64,000 nt of DNA from Microvirga calopogonii (lineage in GTDB: Bacteria > Pseudomonadota > Alphaproteobacteria > Rhizobiales > Beijerinckiaceae), in the NCBI RefSeq assembly GCF_003347665.1, contig NZ_QDGA01000017.1, positions 43,482 through 107,481 of the forward strand. The letters are read 5' to 3'. Below the pieces are notes generated by a model, which was not told where the DNA came from, did not search any database, and saw nothing but the letters and a program-made list of their open reading frames with translations. Within the stretch, counting starts at the first letter, position 1, and each line of letters opens with the position of its first letter. Positions 1 through 7,668 of the stretch are shown one piece after another. Made by a program: the position numbers and the translations under genes.

Positions 1-14
1 TTCCCCTTAGGACC

Positions 15-779
15 ATGCGCTATTTCAACTCCGACGGCGTGAACATCGCCTATATCGACGTTCCGCCTCATGAGGGTCAGGGCGATCCGATCCTCCTCAT
101 TCACGGCTTCGCGTCGAACCACGCGGTGAACTGGGTCAACACGCTCTGGGTCAAGACCCTGACGCGGGCCGGATACCGGGTGGTCGCCTTCGACAATCGC
201 GGCCATGGGCAGAGCGAGAAGCTCTACGATCCCGCGGCTTACGATTCCTACAAGATGGCCGAGGACGGGCGCCGGCTACTCGATCACCTGGGCATCGAGC
301 GGGCCGACGTGATGGGCTATTCCATGGGCGCCCGCATCACGGCCCATATGGCGCTCGCCTCGCCGGACCGCATGCGCTCGGTCCTGCTCGGAGGCCTCGG
401 CATCCATCTCGTGGAGGGCGTCGGCCTGCCGCTCGGCATCGCCGATGCCATGGAGGCGCGCTCCCTCGACGACCTGACCGACCCCATGCAGCGCATGTTC
501 CGCGCCTTCGCGGATCAGAACGGCAGCGACCTGAAGGCGCTCGCCGCTTGCATCCGGGGCTCGCGGCAGGTGCTGACGAAGGCGGAGGTCGCCTCCATCA
601 CGCTCCCGACCCTGGTCTCCGTCGGCACGGCCGACGACGTCTCGGGCTCCGGCCCGGAACTCGCCGCCCTGATGCCCAACGCGACGGCGCTGGACATTCC
701 GGGGCGGGACCACAACCTCGCCGTGGGCGACAAGGTGCACAAGCAGGGCGTGCTCGATTTCCTGGCCAACAGGCCATGA
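15..779 (+). CDS. alpha/beta-fold hydrolase
   Basis: A 254-residue soluble alpha/beta hydrolase of the small single-domain type. The oxyanion-side HGF motif is at residues 30-32 and the nucleophile elbow GYSMG puts the serine at residue 103. Asp207 or Asp208 and His233 (in GRDH) complete a plausible catalytic triad. No signal peptide is visible, so it is probably cytoplasmic. The ATG is preceded by an AGGA ribosome site, and the length matches the family. It lies 16 bases upstream of a methyltransferase on the same strand, so the two are probably cotranscribed. The substrate cannot be read from the sequence; esters or lactones are typical of the fold. Confidence 0.85.
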   Translation: MRYFNSDGVNIAYIDVPPHEGQGDPILLIHGFASNHAVNWVNTLWVKTLTRAGYRVVAFDNRGHGQSEKLYDPAAYDSYKMAEDGRRLLDHLGIERADVMGYSMGARITAHMALASPDRMRSVLLGGLGIHLVEGVGLPLGIADAMEARSLDDLTDPMQRMFRAFADQNGSDLKALAACIRGSRQVLTKAEVASITLPTLVSVGTADDVSGSGPELAALMPNATALDIPGRDHNLAVGDKVHKQGVLDFLANRP

Positions 780-795
780 GGGGCAGGAGGAGCGC

Positions 796-1287
796 ATGAC
801 CCGGCTCGACAGCGCCATCCGGCGCCTGACCGCCCAGCGCGATCTGCTCGACTGGGCGGCGCAGAATGTGAGCCCGGCCGGGCTCGTGCTGGAGGTCGGC
901 CTCGGCAACGGACGTACCTTCGATCATCTCCGCCATCGGCTGCCAGGGCGCGAGATCTACGTCTTCGAGCGCTCGCCCGCCGCCCATCCCGATTGCTATC
1001 CGCCGGAAGGCTACCTGATCGTCGGCGACCTCTTCGACACCCTGCCGCCCTTCATCGAGAAGCATGGGCGGGGTTCCGCCGCGCTGATCCACATCGATAT
1101 CGGGACCGGGGACGAGGACGCGAACCTGAGCCTCGCCCGACGCCTGTCGCCGTTGCTCGAAGGTCTGCTCCAGCCGGGCGGGATCCTCCTCGGGGACCGC
1201 GCCTTCCCCATGCCCTCGTGCCGGGACATCTCCGCCGAGACGAAGGTGCCGGAAGGGCGCTATTTCGTGTACCGGCGGGAGGCTTGA
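796..1287 (+). CDS. class I SAM-dependent methyltransferase
   Basis: A short (163 aa) Rossmann-fold methyltransferase. The glycine-rich AdoMet-binding motif I (LEVGLGNG) is at residues 32-39. It is followed by an acidic strand end (VFERS), an IHIDIGTGD segment at the motif II position, and a PGGILLGDR strand. It has no extra substrate domain, so the acceptor cannot be named. It follows the alpha/beta hydrolase at a 16-base gap and ends 3 bases from the convergent crotonase-fold gene. The start ATG has GGAGG-like sequence upstream (about 786-792). Confidence 0.8.
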   Translation: MTRLDSAIRRLTAQRDLLDWAAQNVSPAGLVLEVGLGNGRTFDHLRHRLPGREIYVFERSPAAHPDCYPPEGYLIVGDLFDTLPPFIEKHGRGSAALIHIDIGTGDEDANLSLARRLSPLLEGLLQPGGILLGDRAFPMPSCRDISAETKVPEGRYFVYRREA

Positions 1288-1289
1288 GG

Positions 1290-2090
1290 TCAGCGACCGC
1301 TGAAGACCGGTTTGCGCTTTTCCAGGAACGCGTTTCGCCCCTCGACCGCGTCGGCGCTGTCGAAGCACCGGTCGGCGAGGGCGACCTGATCGACGTCGGG
1401 ATGTCCCACTCCGGCCGCCTCGTCGATGGCCGCCTTGGCGGCCTTGATCGTCAGGGGCGCATTACCGGCAATCGTCTCGGCCAAAGACAGCGCGGTCTCT
1501 TCCAGCCGGTCGTCGGCGACCACGCGCTGCACCACGCCCAGGCGTGCGGCCTCCTGGGCATCGATCCGCCTCGCGGTGAAGAACAGGTCCTTCGCGGCCG
1601 GGGCACCGACGGCGGCCGTGACGAGCTTCATGGCGCCGGGCGGATAGCCGATCCCGAGGCGCGCGGCCGGAATGCCGAAGACGGCGCTCTCGGAGGCCAC
1701 GCGCAGGTCGCAGGAGAGGGCGAGGCCGAAGCCGCCCCCCAGGCAGAAACCGCGGATCATGGCGATCACGGGCTTGGAGCAATGGGCGACGGCCCAGAAG
1801 GCCGCCTCGTTCGTGGCCTCGTACCGGCGTCCGCCTTCCGCATCCGCCCGCAGGGTCGCGAACTCGCCGATATCGGCGCCCGAGGCGAAGGATTCCCGGC
1901 CCGCGCCCCTCAGCACGACCACACGCACCTGCGGATCCCGGTCGAGCGCGGCCATGAGGTCGGGAAAGGCCGTCCACATCTCCAGGTCCAGCGCGTTGTG
2001 CTTTTGCCGATTGTCGATGGCCAGTGTCGCAATGCCGCCCGAAAGGGAAACGACAAGCTTGGACGTCGACGGCGAAAAAGAGTAGGTCAT
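1290..2090 (-). CDS. crotonase-fold (enoyl-CoA hydratase/isomerase family) protein lacking catalytic glutamates
   Basis: A 266-residue member of the enoyl-CoA hydratase/isomerase superfamily. The N-terminal CoA-binding strand pair is present, as are the FASGADI oxyanion segment (residues 68-74) and the GFCLGGGFGLALSCDL helix start (114-129). The two glutamates used by true hydratases (rat E144 and E164 positions) are replaced: the GGGxE position is Gly122 and the PE position is Ala142. It is therefore unlikely to be a standard enoyl-CoA hydratase and may be an isomerase, a hydrolase-like member or a specialised enzyme. It is divergent from cysE with a 74-base promoter gap between the starts. 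The ATG at 2090 gives the usual family length. Confidence 0.8.
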   Translation of the reverse strand: MTYSFSPSTSKLVVSLSGGIATLAIDNRQKHNALDLEMWTAFPDLMAALDRDPQVRVVVLRGAGRESFASGADIGEFATLRADAEGGRRYEATNEAAFWAVAHCSKPVIAMIRGFCLGGGFGLALSCDLRVASESAVFGIPAARLGIGYPPGAMKLVTAAVGAPAAKDLFFTARRIDAQEAARLGVVQRVVADDRLEETALSLAETIAGNAPLTIKAAKAAIDEAAGVGHPDVDQVALADRCFDSADAVEGRNAFLEKRKPVFSGR

Positions 2091-2164
2091 GGCTCGTTGG
2101 AACCTATGGTAAGGGGCTCGGGCTTCTTATCTATGAAGACGGTCGAGAAGTCGCCGAGGAGAGT

Positions 2165-3004
2165 ATGATGACACAGACGCGCCTGAAGCCGGGAGCCCCG
2201 GACGCCGTGGCCGGAAAGGTCGATCCGGTGTGGAACCGCCTGCGCTCCGAGGCCGAGGCCATCGTTCAGGCCGAGCCGGCAATCGCCGGCTTCGTGCTGA
2301 GCGCCATCCTGCATCAGCCGAGCCTGGAGGCCGCCGTCATCCATCGTGTCGCCTCCCGCCTCGGCCACGCTGCCGTCCCGGCCGACATCATCGAGCAGAT
2401 CTTCCTCGAGGCGGTCGAGGACGACAGGACCATCGGGGCGGCCTTCCGGGCCGACATCAGTGCCGTCATGGACCGGGATCCGGCCGTAAGCCGTGCCATC
2501 GAGCCCGTGCTCTATTTCAAGGGCTTCCACGCCATTCAGACCCATCGCCTGGCCCATTGGCTCTGGACCCGGGGGCGCCAGGATTTCGCCCTCTATCTTC
2601 AAAGCCGCTCCTCCGACACGTTCCAGACCGACATCCATCCGGCAGCCCGGATCGGGCGCGGCATCTTCCTCGATCATGCCACCGGACTCGTCGTGGGCGC
2701 CACCGCGGTCATCGAGGACAACGTCTCCATGCTCCAGGACGTGACCCTCGGCGGCACCGGCAAGGAGCGCGGGGACCGGCATCCCAAGATCCGTCATGGC
2801 GTTCTGATCGGAGCCGGAGCCAAGATCCTCGGCAATATCGAGGTCGGGCACTGCGCCAGAATCGCCGCCGGGTCCGTGGTGCTCAAGCCCGTGCCCCACA
2901 ATGCCACGGTGGCCGGCGTCCCGGCGAAGGTCATCGGCACGGCCGGATGCGAGGAGCCTGCCCGCTCCATGGATCATTGCTTTGCCGAAGCCGATGGAAT
3001 CTGA
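2165..3004 (+). CDS. cysE: serine O-acetyltransferase
   Basis: CysE transfers acetyl from acetyl-CoA to L-serine, the first committed step of cysteine synthesis. The 279-residue product has the helical N-terminal SATase domain (about 20-120) and a C-terminal left-handed beta-helix of hexapeptide repeats. It carries the family signatures DIHPAARIG, LDHATGLVVG and LGGTGKERGDRHPKI, which include the two conserved histidines. The frame is open back to 2024, but the ATG at 2165 follows a clear GAGGAGA ribosome site and gives the expected length. The segment upstream of it belongs to the divergent crotonase-fold gene. The downstream DUF3126 gene is on the same strand, 91 bases away. Confidence 0.93.
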   Translation: MMTQTRLKPGAPDAVAGKVDPVWNRLRSEAEAIVQAEPAIAGFVLSAILHQPSLEAAVIHRVASRLGHAAVPADIIEQIFLEAVEDDRTIGAAFRADISAVMDRDPAVSRAIEPVLYFKGFHAIQTHRLAHWLWTRGRQDFALYLQSRSSDTFQTDIHPAARIGRGIFLDHATGLVVGATAVIEDNVSMLQDVTLGGTGKERGDRHPKIRHGVLIGAGAKILGNIEVGHCARIAAGSVVLKPVPHNATVAGVPAKVIGTAGCEEPARSMDHCFAEADGI

Positions 3005-3095
3005 CGGGAGAGGCCGCTTCCCGACCTGACCCCGCTTGCTCGCTTTTGCCGGGCATGGCAAGTGCACCATCCGTGACATCAAGAAAGGACCTGTA

Positions 3096-3308
3096 GTGGA
3101 CAAAACCGAGATGGCTAAAGTCGAGCGCTACCTGCGCCAGACCTTTGCGAACCACTCGATCCGCGTCGTCGGTCGCCCGAAGAAGGCTGACTCGGCGGAA
3201 GTTTACATCGGTGAGGAATTCGTCGGCGTGCTCTTCCTAGACGACGAGGACGGAGACCGCTCCTACAATTTCACCATGGCGATCCTCGATACGGATCTCG
3301 AGGACTAA
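3096..3308 (+). CDS. DUF3126 family small protein
   Basis: A 70-residue acidic protein of the alphaproteobacterial DUF3126 family, recognised from its KVERYLRQTF start, the AEVYIGEEFVGVLFLDDEDGDRS core and an ILDTDLED tail. It has no membrane segment or signal. Function is unknown; the small beta-rich fold is usually found next to cysE, as here. The frame is open from 3036, but the GTG at 3096 sits about 7 bases after AAAGGA and gives the family's usual MDKTE-type N-terminus. A strong intrinsic terminator follows directly. Confidence 0.85.
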   Translation: MDKTEMAKVERYLRQTFANHSIRVVGRPKKADSAEVYIGEEFVGVLFLDDEDGDRSYNFTMAILDTDLED

Positions 3309-3321
3309 ACCGGCTCTCCTG

Positions 3322-3355
3322 CAGCAGAACCTCTCCCTCAGGTTCTGCTGTTTTT
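3322..3355 (+). terminator. intrinsic terminator after the DUF3126 gene
   Basis: A perfect 10-bp stem (CAGCAGAACC paired with GGTTCTGCTG), a 9-base loop and a run of five T. It ends the cysE-DUF3126 transcript 16 bases before the gamma-carbonic anhydrase start codon. Confidence 0.85.
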
Positions 3356-3370
3356 CTGTGTGGACCCCCG

Positions 3371-3901
3371 ATGCCGATCTACAGCCTCGACGACACCGCC
3401 CCGATCCTGCCCGAGCCCGGCCGCTACTGGGTCGCTCCGGATGCCCATGTGATCGGCAAGGTGCGGCTGGGATTGGATGTGGGCATCTGGTTCGGAGCCG
3501 TGCTGCGCGGCGACAACGAGCTGATCGATATCGGCGAGGGGACGAACATCCAGGAAGGGGCGTTGCTCCACACCGATATGGGGGCGCCTCTCGCGGTCGG
3601 GGCCGGCTGTACCATCGGCCATAAGGCGATCCTGCACGGCTGTACGATCGGCGAGAATTCCCTGATCGGCATGGGAGCCACGGTGCTCAACCACGCGCGC
3701 ATCGGCGCCAATTGTCTGGTGGGGGCCAATTCGCTGGTGACCGAGGGCAAGCAGTTCCCGGACAATTCCCTCATCGTCGGAGCGCCCGCCAAGGCCATCC
3801 GCGTGCTCGACGAGGATGTGATCGAGCGGCTTCGCTGGTCCGCCAGGAACTACGTGGACAATTGGAAGCGCTTCGCCAAAGGGTTGAGGCGGATCGACTG
3901 A
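3371..3901 (+). CDS. gamma-carbonic anhydrase family protein
   Basis: A 176-residue left-handed beta-helix protein of the gamma-carbonic anhydrase/PaaY/YrdA group, cytoplasmic and normally trimeric. The metal-binding histidines of the family are visible as His67 (LLHTD) and the HKAILH pair at 84 and 89. Hexapeptide turns run from about residue 25 to 140, followed by the C-terminal capping helix (ERLRWSARNYVDNWKRF). Whether it hydrates CO2 or acts on acyl-CoA thioesters is not decidable here. The start lies 15 bases after a terminator, so it probably has its own promoter or depends on read-through. It is convergent with the transglutaminase-like gene. Confidence 0.9.
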   Translation: MPIYSLDDTAPILPEPGRYWVAPDAHVIGKVRLGLDVGIWFGAVLRGDNELIDIGEGTNIQEGALLHTDMGAPLAVGAGCTIGHKAILHGCTIGENSLIGMGATVLNHARIGANCLVGANSLVTEGKQFPDNSLIVGAPAKAIRVLDEDVIERLRWSARNYVDNWKRFAKGLRRID

Positions 3902-3941
3902 GCCGCCTTATGAAAAGCGATCTTCGAGGTAATACCCGCGT

Positions 3942-3958
3942 CTGAAGGCCGGCTTCAG
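3942..3958. terminator. short hairpin between convergent genes
   Basis: The inverted repeat CTGAAG-GCCGG-CTTCAG occupies the gap between two convergent genes (ends at 3901 and 3961). The T-tract is weak, so a terminator role is only plausible. Confidence 0.35.
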
Positions 3959-3960
3959 CT

Positions 3961-4644
3961 TTACCGGTTCGCCGTGGTGGTGGGTGACGACATGATGCCG
4001 CCGAGAGACACCCAGCCGACCACATCCTGGCTCTCGCGCTTGATGTAGACGTAGCCCGTCTGGTGCCAGGGCAGAATGGCGTTCTTCTTGTTGTCGAGGA
4101 CGAAATCGCCCCGGTTGGTGCGGACCATCAGCACCGCATGGCCTTCGCCGAGTTCGTCAATCACGACGGTCATGCGCATGGCACGGCGGGGCAGGCCCGC
4201 GTCCGCAAGAAGCTTGCGCTTCAGGAGCTGGAAGTCCTCGCAGTCGCCTTTCCCGTCGTCGGGAAAGCCCCAGATGTCGACGACACCCCAGTGATCGGCG
4301 TCCGTCACGGCCTTGATCGAGGAATTCACGCGCTGATTCACGGACGCGAGGGTCTTCCAGACCTCAGGGGTCATCTCGATCGTATCGGCCTCGGACACGT
4401 TCACGGCGCATTCCGACCGATATTTCGCGCAGAACTCCGACCAGCCCTGGAGCGGCCTGGCCGAACCGACGCTCGTGATCGGAGCGCTGGACGAGGGCAG
4501 GGACGCCAGGGTCTGGGCCTGAGCGCCAGCGCCGCAAAGGAGGAGGGAGAGGCCTAGAAGAACTGTTTTGATGGAGGTGCCGAAAACGGCAGGCTTCTCA
4601 TTCACGCCACAGAAAAGGCTGTTCTTGAAATAATCCTGCCGCAT
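3961..4644 (-). CDS. secreted transglutaminase-like cysteine peptidase (BTLCP family)
   Basis: A 227-residue exported protein of the bacterial transglutaminase-like cysteine proteinase family (DUF920). A hydrophobic export segment spans about residues 24-42 and ends in AGAQAQ, a likely signal peptidase site. The catalytic triad is readable: Cys135 in KGDCEDF, His169 in EGHAVLM and Asp184 in FVLDN. Most alphaproteobacterial members are periplasmic and of unclear substrate; some work beside surface adhesion systems. The frame opens at 4764, but the ATG at 4644 follows a GGTGGGG ribosome-like site and gives a proper signal peptide. A perfect CtrA-type box lies 15 bases upstream of this start. 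Confidence 0.88.
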   Translation of the reverse strand: MRQDYFKNSLFCGVNEKPAVFGTSIKTVLLGLSLLLCGAGAQAQTLASLPSSSAPITSVGSARPLQGWSEFCAKYRSECAVNVSEADTIEMTPEVWKTLASVNQRVNSSIKAVTDADHWGVVDIWGFPDDGKGDCEDFQLLKRKLLADAGLPRRAMRMTVVIDELGEGHAVLMVRTNRGDFVLDNKKNAILPWHQTGYVYIKRESQDVVGWVSLGGIMSSPTTTANR

Positions 4645-4658
4645 GCCCCACCAGCCGG

Positions 4659-4674
4659 TTAACGTTCTTTTAAC
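4659..4674. promoter_or_regulatory. CtrA-type box (TTAA-N7-TTAAC) upstream of the BTLCP gene
   Basis: The sequence TTAACGTTCTTTTAAC is an exact match to the CtrA consensus TTAA-N7-TTAA. It starts 15 bases upstream of the ATG of the transglutaminase-like gene. At that distance it would overlap the promoter core or the leader, so repression is as likely as activation. The match is seen directly; the function is inferred. Confidence 0.55.
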
Positions 4675-4879
4675 CAAACTGACATGGTTGCATTTTCGGC
4701 TCAAGAAAAAAGTAAAAGGTGAGTTAACGCGTCGCGGACCAGCCGGTTCCAACGTGGTTAACAAAAAGATCGAAGCATCTGGGAGGGCGAAGAGGAAAGT
4801 TCCTCTAGGACAAGCTTGGCCGCTGCGGATCTGTGGGTTTTACTCGACGGACGACCCTGATCGGGGTTACTCAAACTAG

Positions 4880-4973
4880 CGCATCGTGCGGAAAAGTGGA
4901 TCCGGTTTTCCGCCAAAGCGGTGCGCCAGCCAAGAGTTGGAGCAGCGGACCCACTTTTGGGTCCGATGCTCTC
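4880..4973. repeat. type A interspersed repeat, copy 1
   Basis: It contains GCGCATCGTGCGGAAAAGTGG, the complementary GGTTTTCCGC arm, then GGACCCACTTTTGGGTCCGATGCTCT. These blocks (GCATCGTGCGG, AAAGTGGATCC, CACTTTTGGGTC, GATGCTCT) recur at 5932-6086 and 28932-29067. The element can fold into two hairpins. The rhomboid reading frame is open through it but does not code here. Confidence 0.7.
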
Positions 4974-5027
4974 GAAATCGAATGCCGGCTTAAGGATCAA
5001 AGGCGGCGGCCAGACAAAAAGCTGTTC

Positions 5028-5843
5028 ATGTCCCCACACCCACCCCGCGTCCGTGAGCCGATTCTCAACCTGCCGACGACCATCACCTTGTCCCTGGCAG
5101 TGCTGATCGGCATCCATGCGGTTCGGCTGCTCCTGTCCGATGAAACGGACTTCAAGCTGATCATCGACTGGGCCGTGATCCCCGCGCGCTGGTCCGTGGC
5201 GTTCGGAGGAGTTCGGATCGACGAGGTCATGCAATCCCTTCGGGAGGGTGTGCCGGACGACACGATTTCACCCATGATGGCGTTGGCGCAATACGTTCTG
5301 GCCCAGGAGGAGGGACGGCCCTGGACCGCCCTGACTTACGCCTTCCTTCATGGCTCCTGGGCCCATGTCCTTATCAACGGGGTCTGGCTCGCGGCGTTCG
5401 GAACGCCGATCGTCAGGCGCTGCGGCGCCAAGCGCTTCCTCATCCTCATGGCCGTCTCGACGGTATGCGGAGCCGTATTCTACGCCTTCATGAATCCCAT
5501 GCAGGTCCTGCCGATGATCGGTGCCTCCGGCGCGGTGTCCGGCCTCATGGCGGCGGCGTCCTGGTTCATCTTCTCTCCGCCGGCATGGCATTGGGAGGGG
5601 CGCCTCGCGCAGCCGCACGAGAGGCCGCGCGAAACCCTGAGACACATGGTTCGCAACCGTCAGGTGCTGATTTTCCTCGGCATCTGGTTTGCGGCCAATT
5701 ACGTGTTCGCTTTCGTGCAGCCCGTTGGAATGATGGATGCGAGCATCGCCTGGGAGGCGCATATTGGCGGCTTCCTGGCCGGTCTCGCGATTTTCCCCTT
5801 CCTGGACCCCCTTCCGGCCCGGCCGAGCCGCATCTCGGCTTGA
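5028..5843 (+). CDS. rhomboid family intramembrane serine protease
   Basis: A 271-residue polytopic inner-membrane protease. The rhomboid active site is clear: Ser167 in the GASG motif and His245 in EAHIGGFLAG, with the upstream HGSWAHVLINGVW loop supplying the conserved His113 and Asn117. Hydrophobic spans lie at about 18-36, 115-130, 137-156, 163-183, 212-232 and 246-260. The long loop at 185-210 between spans is usual for alphaproteobacterial rhomboids. The frame is open to 4833, but that extension is translated from the type A repeat. The ATG at 5028 gives a normal N-terminus, though its ribosome site is poor. Substrates are unknown. Confidence 0.9.
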   Translation: MSPHPPRVREPILNLPTTITLSLAVLIGIHAVRLLLSDETDFKLIIDWAVIPARWSVAFGGVRIDEVMQSLREGVPDDTISPMMALAQYVLAQEEGRPWTALTYAFLHGSWAHVLINGVWLAAFGTPIVRRCGAKRFLILMAVSTVCGAVFYAFMNPMQVLPMIGASGAVSGLMAAASWFIFSPPAWHWEGRLAQPHERPRETLRHMVRNRQVLIFLGIWFAANYVFAFVQPVGMMDASIAWEAHIGGFLAGLAIFPFLDPLPARPSRISA

Positions 5844-5931
5844 AACCACCACGGTTTACTCCAATCATCCTAAGGCTGACGTAGGGTTCTCATCCCAAGG
5901 TCTTTTGGGATCTTGAGCCCGACTTCAGTAC

Positions 5932-6086
5932 GGCGCATCGTGCGGACCCAGCGGGCCGCGCAGCGAAAAGTGGATCCGGTTTTCGCTGACGCGGCCCTCC
6001 GGGTCCGCACCAACGACGCGCCGGTTATGGAAAGAGCATCGGATGGATCACAAAAGTGCAGATCCACTTTTGGGTCGGATGCTCTG
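5932..6086. repeat. type A interspersed repeat, copy 2
   Basis: This is the longest copy. GCGGACCC (from about 5942) pairs with GGGTCCGC (about 6000-6007) around GCGAAAAGTGGATCCGGTTTTCGC. A second unit at 6033-6085 is bounded by AGAGCATC and GATGCTCT. It lies between the rhomboid gene and the CBS gene. No gene is supported in 5844-6137. Confidence 0.7.
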
Positions 6087-6137
6087 GCGAACCGAGGGCT
6101 GATCGTCCTTCGACGTTCGCACAACGGGAGGGAATGA

Positions 6138-6569
6138 ATGATCGTCAATCGAATTCTTTCGATCAAAGGCCGCGAGGTCGCCACCATCGAGCCGAGCCGG
6201 TCCTTGAGCGAGGCGGCCAAGGTTCTCGCGGAGCGAAGAATCGGTGCTCTGCTCATCGTGGATGCAAACCGCCCGGTTTCCGGCATCATCTCGGAGCGCG
6301 ACATCGTTCGCGCCGTCGCTGCTCACGGTGCCAAGGCCCTGGACGAGCCGGTCTCCCGCTTCATGACCGGGAAGGTGGTGACCTGCACGGGCGAGACCTC
6401 CATCAACGACATCATGGAGCTGATGACCCAGCAGAAGTTCCGGCACATTCCCGTCGTCGAGAGCGGGCGTCTTGCCGGCATCATCTCCATCGGAGACGTG
6501 GTGAAGCTGCGCCTCGAAGAGGTCGAGGCGGAGACTCAGGCGATCAAGGAATACATCGCGACCGCCTGA
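6138..6569 (+). CDS. CBS domain pair protein
   Basis: A 143-residue protein made only of two CBS motifs (about 8-65 and 74-132) that form one Bateman module, the usual adenine-nucleotide sensor. The motif ends GALLIVDANRPVSGIISERDIVRA and HIPVVESGRLAGIISIGDVVK are typical. It has no effector domain, so it must act through a partner. Such stand-alone proteins are common in Hyphomicrobiales and are annotated as IMP dehydrogenase-like by similarity, which is misleading. GGGAGGGA directly precedes the ATG. Its stop codon abuts the stop of the convergent patatin gene without any spacer. Confidence 0.9.
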   Translation: MIVNRILSIKGREVATIEPSRSLSEAAKVLAERRIGALLIVDANRPVSGIISERDIVRAVAAHGAKALDEPVSRFMTGKVVTCTGETSINDIMELMTQQKFRHIPVVESGRLAGIISIGDVVKLRLEEVEAETQAIKEYIATA

Positions 6570-7580
6570 TTACCTCGCCTGCGTTTCCTGCAGCAATTCG
6601 AGAACGTCCGGCAGGGCCCGCTCGGTTGCCTGCCGGCCCAAGCTGATGCATTCCTGGGCCCGGTGGAACTCGAACAGGCCCATCTTGGCGAGCTTCGGCG
6701 CGACCATGATGTCGGGAGGATCTCCGGCGAGCCGCGAGCGGGCAATGCGATCCTGGGTGATGTTGAAGGCATCGACCATGACCGTGGCCAAGCCGGGCGC
6801 GTTCGGCTTGCGCGGCTTGTCTCCCCGGGTTCCCGGAAAGATTCCCCATCGCCGTGGAACCTCCTCGATGGCTTGCTCGATCTCCTGCTCGTCGCTCGTG
6901 TCAGTGTCATAGGACTGGATGACCGTTCCGCGCACGCGCACCTCGCCGTTGAGGTTCACGCAGATCACGATATCGGCGCCGAGCGCCCGGGCGGCCGTGA
7001 TCGGGATCGGGTTGACCAGGGCGCCGTCCATGAGCCAGCGCCCGCCGATCATGACCGGATCGAAGATGCCAGGCAGGGCATAGGACGCCCGCATGGCCTG
7101 CACGAGGGGGCCGCGGGTGAGCCAGATCTCATGGCCGCTCACCAGTTCGGTCGCGATGGTGCAGAACTTGACCGGCAGCGTCTCGACCCGGCGGTCCACC
7201 AGATCCTGGTCGAGTAGTTTCTGTAGGCGCCCGCCGGCGATCAGGCCCGCGCCGCTGAAATGGAAGTCGAGAAGACCCATGACGCGCCGCTTGGTCAGGG
7301 ACAGGGCGAAGGCCTCCAGCTCGTCGAGCTTTCCGGCCGCATAGCAGCCGCCGACCACAGCCCCGATGGAGGAGCCGGCAATCACGTCCGGAACGATGCC
7401 CGCTTCCGTGAGGACGCGGAGAACGCCGATATGGGACCAGCCGCGCGCCGCCCCGCCGCCCAGTGCCAGGCCGATCCTTGTCTTCGCACGAGGGTCGCGT
7501 TCCGTCGGCTGCTTCACCTCGGCCGTTCCCCCGCCACCCCCTGATCCGGCGCTGCGCCGGGCAATCCCGTCCCACAACAT
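6570..7580 (-). CDS. patatin-like phospholipase family protein (RssA-like)
   Basis: A 336-residue soluble acyl hydrolase with the Ser-Asp dyad of the patatin family. The GGGAARG oxyanion loop is at residues 41-47, nucleophile Ser71 is in GSSIG, and Asp185 is in the DGALVNP motif. The domain spans about 34-215, and the C-terminal part carries a short basic helical region. The fold is like E. coli RssA and hydrolyses lipids, though substrate is not known. The ATG at 7580 has GGAG 4 bases upstream and is preferred over the TTG four codons earlier. It is convergent with the CBS gene, with the two stop codons touching. Confidence 0.87.
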   Translation of the reverse strand: MLWDGIARRSAGSGGGGGTAEVKQPTERDPRAKTRIGLALGGGAARGWSHIGVLRVLTEAGIVPDVIAGSSIGAVVGGCYAAGKLDELEAFALSLTKRRVMGLLDFHFSGAGLIAGGRLQKLLDQDLVDRRVETLPVKFCTIATELVSGHEIWLTRGPLVQAMRASYALPGIFDPVMIGGRWLMDGALVNPIPITAARALGADIVICVNLNGEVRVRGTVIQSYDTDTSDEQEIEQAIEEVPRRWGIFPGTRGDKPRKPNAPGLATVMVDAFNITQDRIARSRLAGDPPDIMVAPKLAKMGLFEFHRAQECISLGRQATERALPDVLELLQETQAR

Positions 7581-7668
7581 TGATCGCTCCAAGGCCTTGC
7601 TTTCCCATCATGCGGTCCCGGTATGAAGGCCTCATGAAGGCTGCCCTTAAGTTTCAAGTAGGACTGGT

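Larger units (their letters stand above)
4645..5027. other. 383-base intergenic region
   Basis: This gap between the divergent transglutaminase-like and rhomboid genes holds the CtrA-type box at 4659-4674 and an AT-rich stretch at about 4680-4770 with two further TTAAC half-sites. It also holds a type A interspersed repeat (4880-4973). No gene is supported. Confidence 0.6.

Noticed and set aside
4833..5027. N-terminal extension of the rhomboid protease
   Set aside because: The extra 65 codons are translated from the type A repeat and match no rhomboid.
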